NCBI RefSeq assembly: GCF_026627445.1
Contig: NZ_JAPNLJ010000002.1
Span: 203,677 to 267,676 of the forward strand
Origin: Streptomyces sp. H27-H1
GTDB taxonomy: Bacteria > Actinomycetota > Actinomycetes > Streptomycetales > Streptomycetaceae
Length of the DNA: 64,000 bases
Reading direction: 5' to 3'
Part shown: positions 62,632 to 64,000 of the stretch, piece after piece
Position numbering within the stretch: position 1 is the stretch's first letter
How the letters are laid out: each line of letters starts with the position of its first letter
Position numbers and translations under genes: made by a program
Notes under the pieces: generated by a model
What the model was told of the DNA's origin: nothing
The model's input: the letters and a program-made list of their open reading frames with translations, nothing else
Databases searched by the model: none

Positions 62632-63030
62632 GTGATCGACTTCGTCAAGGACGTGCGGCTGTGGTTCGCGCCGGCTCGGGTGAGGGACGAGGGCGAGACC
62701 CCCGACTACCGCTTCTCGCTGGCCAACGAGCGGACCTTCCTCGCCTGGATCAGGACCGCCCTGGCCCTGGTCGGCGGTGGGTTCGCCGTGGACCAGTTCC
62801 TGCCCGACCTGCGGTGGGCGGTGCGCGCGGGGATGGCCTTCGCGCTGCTCGCGGTGGGCGCGGCCTGCGCGCTGCGCGCGGTGAACCACTGGGTGCGGTG
62901 CGAACGGGCCATGCGGCACGGTGAGGACCTGCCGATGTCCCGGTTCCCGGTGGTGCTGAGCCTGGGGGTGGGTCTGGTCGCGGTGGCGATGGTGGTGGTC
63001 GTCCTGCTGGGCTGGACGACGGGGCGGTGA
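62632..63030 (+). CDS. DUF202 (YidH-like) membrane protein, first copy
   Basis: 132 residues from GTG. YidH-type core: DYRFSLANERTFLAWIRTAL is the typical cytoplasmic start before the first helix (ALVGGGFAVDQFL). Three membrane helices are visible; the last is VVLSLGVGLVAVAMVVVVLLG. The stop overlaps the start of the second DUF202 gene in GTGA. The function is unknown; YidH-type proteins are small and common. Confidence 0.92.
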   Translation: MIDFVKDVRLWFAPARVRDEGETPDYRFSLANERTFLAWIRTALALVGGGFAVDQFLPDLRWAVRAGMAFALLAVGAACALRAVNHWVRCERAMRHGEDLPMSRFPVVLSLGVGLVAVAMVVVVLLGWTTGR

Positions 63031-63368
63031 GCATCTCGGCCGACCCCGCCGACCGCGAGGGTCCCGGCGGCCGGGACGCGGGGCTGCAGCCCGAACGGAC
63101 CCGGCTCGCGTGGCGGCGCACGACGCTCTCGTGCGTGGTGACGGCCGTACTGGCCCTGCGTCAGGCCCTGCACGGACGCGGCTCGCCGGTGGAGCTGGCG
63201 GGTGTGGCCGTCATCGCGCTGCTCTGGTCGGCGTTCATGTGGGTCGCGCACCTTCGGATGCGGCAGCTGGCGGCGGCGCGGCCGGCCGGGCTCTCACCGC
63301 GTGCGGCGCTGGCCGCGACGGCGTGCACGGTGGGGCTGGCCGTCTTCGCGATGGCGGTCATCGTCTGA
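63027..63368 (+). CDS. DUF202 membrane protein, second copy
   Basis: 113 residues from GTG 63027, overlapping the first copy by 4 bases, so translation is probably coupled. It has LQPERTRLAWRRTTLSCVVT, the DUF202 start, then three helices (LAGVAVIALLWSAFMWVA; AATACTVGLAVFAMAVIV). The two DUF202 proteins share the R-T-x-L-A-W pattern but otherwise differ. Tandem DUF202 pairs are common in actinobacteria and may act as heteromers (inference). Confidence 0.92.
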   Translation: MSISADPADREGPGGRDAGLQPERTRLAWRRTTLSCVVTAVLALRQALHGRGSPVELAGVAVIALLWSAFMWVAHLRMRQLAAARPAGLSPRAALAATACTVGLAVFAMAVIV

Positions 63369-63468
63369 GGCGACGATCCGATGGTCCGATGGTCCGCCTT
63401 GTGGCCGACCCCCGGCGCGCAGCGGACATAAGGGGCGATCCAGGGCATCGCGCACTAGCGTCGGCGTC

Positions 63469-63771
63469 ATGACGACTCTGCACCAGGAACACCCCGCGCA
63501 GGAGCACGCCCACGCCCACGGCCCCGAATGCGGCCACCGGGTGGTCGAGCACGGCGACCACGTCGACTACGCGCACGACGGCCATCTGCACCGCGCGCAC
63601 TCCGGGCACTGGGACGAGTGCGAGCCGGCCGGGCACACCCCGCACACCGCCCACGAGCACGCCCACGGCACGGAGTGCGGGCACGACTCGGTCCGGCACG
63701 GAGACCACGTCGACTACCTGCACGACGGGCACCGGCACGCGGAGCACGACGGTCACTACGACGACCACTGA
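63469..63771 (+). CDS. Histidine-rich metal-binding protein with an internal duplication
   Basis: 100 residues from ATG 63469, with 27 His. Two repeats of about 30 residues align: residues 20-49 start ECGHRVVEHGDHVDYAHDGH and residues 69-98 start ECGHDSVRHGDHVDYLHDGH. The Cys positions (21, 51, 70) differ in count between repeats. It is acidic and probably cytosolic, as no signal peptide is visible. Zinc or nickel binding is a strong inference. No Zur-type AT-rich box was seen upstream. It may buffer or donate metal. Confidence 0.9.
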   Translation: MTTLHQEHPAQEHAHAHGPECGHRVVEHGDHVDYAHDGHLHRAHSGHWDECEPAGHTPHTAHEHAHGTECGHDSVRHGDHVDYLHDGHRHAEHDGHYDDH

Positions 63772-63846
63772 CCGCGCCCTCCCCCCGGGCCGCCGTGACT
63801 GGCAGGATGCCGAGCGTCCGTCACCGCGACCCGGGGAGAGCCGCCG

Positions 63847-64000
63847 ATGCCCGCCGAAGAGCCGTACCTCGTCCAGCCCGCGCCCGGGGTGTACGCCTAC
63901 GTACAGCCGGACGGCGGCTGGTGCCTGAACAACGCCGGTTTCCTGACCGTCGGCGGCCGGACGCTGCTCGTCGACACGGCGGCCACCGAGCGGCGTGCGC
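63847..64000 (+). CDS. MBL-fold hydrolase, N-terminal part (cut by the window edge)
   Basis: 51 codons from ATG 63847 to the window end; GGGGAGAG lies 7 bases upstream. The sequence runs MPAEEPYLVQPAPGVYAYVQ and then NNAGFLTVGGRTLLVDTAAT, the first beta strands of the metallo-beta-lactamase fold with the VDTAAT end before the zinc motif. The HxHxDH site would lie beyond the window. The reaction is unknown. Confidence 0.8.
   Translation, partial: MPAEEPYLVQPAPGVYAYVQPDGGWCLNNAGFLTVGGRTLLVDTAATERRA

Noticed and set aside
63380..63468. Zur box before the histidine-rich protein gene
   Set aside because: No AT-rich palindrome of the known Zur type is present; the region is GC-rich.

Overview
The window is a piece of a high-GC actinobacterial chromosome, almost certainly Streptomyces. 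The pointers are overall G+C and GTG/TTG start usage, two chaplin genes (an aerial-hypha surface protein family), a complete Pup-proteasome locus, the mycothiol ligase gene mshC, and a gylR-glpF-glpK-glpD glycerol locus whose GylR is a close match to the S. coelicolor protein. From memory, the gene order follows S. coelicolor roughly from the SCO1630s to the SCO1670s. Large parts also follow the M. tuberculosis order helY-tatC-tatA-pafC-pafB-pafA-prcA-prcB-pup-dop-mpa ... trmI-recB-like ... metH-PAC2 ... mshC and its three companions. It is therefore mostly an old actinobacterial core block with Streptomyces insertions.

Layout. 0-2.1 kb: the tail of a serine hydrolase, an RluA-type pseudouridine synthase and a TetR regulator. 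2.2-10.1 kb: a leftward block of helY-like helicase, lipid kinase, tatC, tatA, two small proteins, pafC and pafB. 10.2-11.6 kb: two FKBP prolyl isomerases, one cytosolic and one a lipoprotein with two domains. 11.7-21.9 kb: the Pup-proteasome system (pafA ligase; prcA and prcB core; pup; dop; arc ATPase). An MFS transporter and a LacI regulator lie between pafA and prcA, and an endonuclease VII-like gene lies between pup and prcB. 22.1-27.3 kb: ferredoxin, a secreted protein, tRNA m1A58 methyltransferase, an M50 protease with CBS domains, a RecB-type nuclease and a response regulator.

27.4-35.6 kb: two tandem peptide-type solute-binding lipoproteins without permeases, a HAD phosphatase and metH. 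35.8-41.0 kb: the glycerol regulon. A similar imperfect palindrome lies before gylR and before glpF and is the best operator candidate. 41.1-47.6 kb: a PAC2 protein; mshC with a kinase-like protein, a DUF3090 zinc-ribbon protein and a histidine phosphatase; CorA; and a ferritin-like protein. 47.8-52.5 kb: an F420-type oxidoreductase, an aldo/keto reductase and a RecD2-like protein that has lost its ATPase motifs. 52.5-54.7 kb: two small conserved proteins and the chaplins. 54.8-64 kb: an M20 peptidase, tRNA-Leu(GAG), a PhnA-like protein, an amino-acid permease, a TPR-like protein, an ASCH protein, an FAD dehydrogenase, a Nudix hydrolase, two DUF202 proteins, a histidine-rich protein and the start of an MBL-fold hydrolase.

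How they work together. Pup is deamidated by Dop, ligated to target lysines by PafA, unfolded by Arc and degraded by PrcBA. PafBC-type WYL regulators sit nearby but are separated from pafA by the FKBP genes and two terminators. GlpF, GlpK and GlpD import, phosphorylate and oxidise glycerol under GylR. MshC makes the cysteine ligation step of mycothiol. No insertion sequence, prophage, CRISPR array or rRNA was seen. The least described parts are the kinase-like/DUF3090/phosphatase trio beside mshC, the ATPase-dead RecD2-like protein, the nuclease inside the proteasome operon and the one-chaplin-domain, collagen-like cell-wall chaplin.
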